Shown here: positions 63,831-64,000 of the stretch, one piece after another
Layout: every line of letters starts with the position of its first letter
Numbering within the stretch: the first letter of the stretch is position 1
Assembly: GCF_029051645.1 (NCBI RefSeq)
Contig: NZ_JAACFS010000033.1
Coordinates: 25,591-89,590 of the forward strand
Length of the DNA: 64,000 nucleotides
From: Bradyrhizobium sp. CSA112
GTDB lineage: Bacteria; Pseudomonadota; Alphaproteobacteria; Rhizobiales; Xanthobacteraceae
Direction: 5' to 3'
Notes under the pieces: model-generated
What the model was told of the DNA's origin: nothing
The model's input: the letters and a program-made list of their open reading frames with translations, nothing else
The model's database searches: none
Position numbers and translations under genes: made by a program

Positions 63831-64000
63831 TCGATAGCTGCTTTGACTTGAGATTGCCCTGATGCAACAAGGGCATCGAGATAGTGTAGACACGAGAGCA
63901 GCGTTCAGTCTTCTCCGAACGGTCGCAATCGAATTTGGAACGTGTCGTTCAGGCCGCAATGGCGGATCCCCTCGGCCGATAAGTTTCGGGAATTGCAGCT

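Noticed and set aside
1..64000. nod boxes, CRISPR arrays, tRNA or rRNA genes
   Set aside because: I looked for nod-box cores, regular direct repeats with spacers and cloverleaf or rRNA sequence and saw none convincing by eye; a covariance-model search would settle it.

Overview
The window looks like part of a symbiosis (accessory) island of a Bradyrhizobium-like alphaproteobacterium. The support is a decayed fixABCX locus behind a sigma-54 promoter, many insertion-sequence scars, a recombinase-in-trio (RIT) element, and small protein families common in Bradyrhizobium (DUF3551, DUF6894-like, GrlR-like, phasin). The genus is inferred from gene content, not proven. Pseudogenes are unusually dense.

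Region 1 (1-14.1 kb) starts with a LuxR-type regulator. It then holds two tandem copies of a cassette: LysR regulator, phosphonopyruvate hydrolase-like enzyme (PphA type), phosphonoalanine aminotransferase-like enzyme (PalA type) and a decayed second LysR gene. A DcaP-like porin lies between the copies, and its 3' end is repeated at the left of copy A. Copy A is largely intact. Copy B has a frameshifted aminotransferase and a LysR gene cut by an IS200/IS605-type element.

Region 2 (14.2-23.9 kb, + strand) is a run of uptake and catabolic genes: a UgpC/MalK-type ATPase, two permeases and a solute-binding protein, then a MetE-like zinc alkyltransferase, a PLP aminotransferase, an alkaline-phosphatase-superfamily phosphodiesterase and a phytanoyl-CoA-type dioxygenase. 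Region 3 (24.3-34.6 kb, - strand) faces it and looks biosynthetic: PEP mutase-like enzyme, sugar-phosphate-type nucleotidyltransferase (one intact, one broken copy), aminotransferase, CDP-alcohol phosphatidyltransferase, a second PLP enzyme, GNAT acetyltransferase, two SAM methyltransferases and an AstE/AspA-type deacylase. Together these suggest that a modified phosphonate is made by one arm and imported and dismantled by the other, an arrangement that recalls rhizopine synthesis and catabolism. A 20-bp palindrome upstream of pepM, also kept in front of a pepM relic, suggests LuxR-type control. The product is unknown.

Region 4 (35.2-40.7 kb) holds the fix relic with its sigma-54 promoter, a second LuxR regulator, a di-haem cytochrome c peroxidase behind a consensus sigma-54 promoter, and an outer-membrane beta-barrel protein. 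Region 5 (41-51 kb) has a ruined AbiE toxin-antitoxin pair, a sigma-factor relic, an apparently intact HTH/PIN toxin-antitoxin pair, a MarR regulator and small hypothetical genes. Region 6 (51.46-54.84 kb) is a RIT element whose first two recombinases are fused and which has split an SRAP (yedK-like) gene at its first codons. Region 7 (55-64 kb) carries a cytochrome P450 relic, MarR-module relics, a three-gene ubiquitin-like operon (multiubiquitin, E1/E2-like, DUF6527), a Fic protein and a LysR relic. No tRNA, rRNA or CRISPR array was seen.
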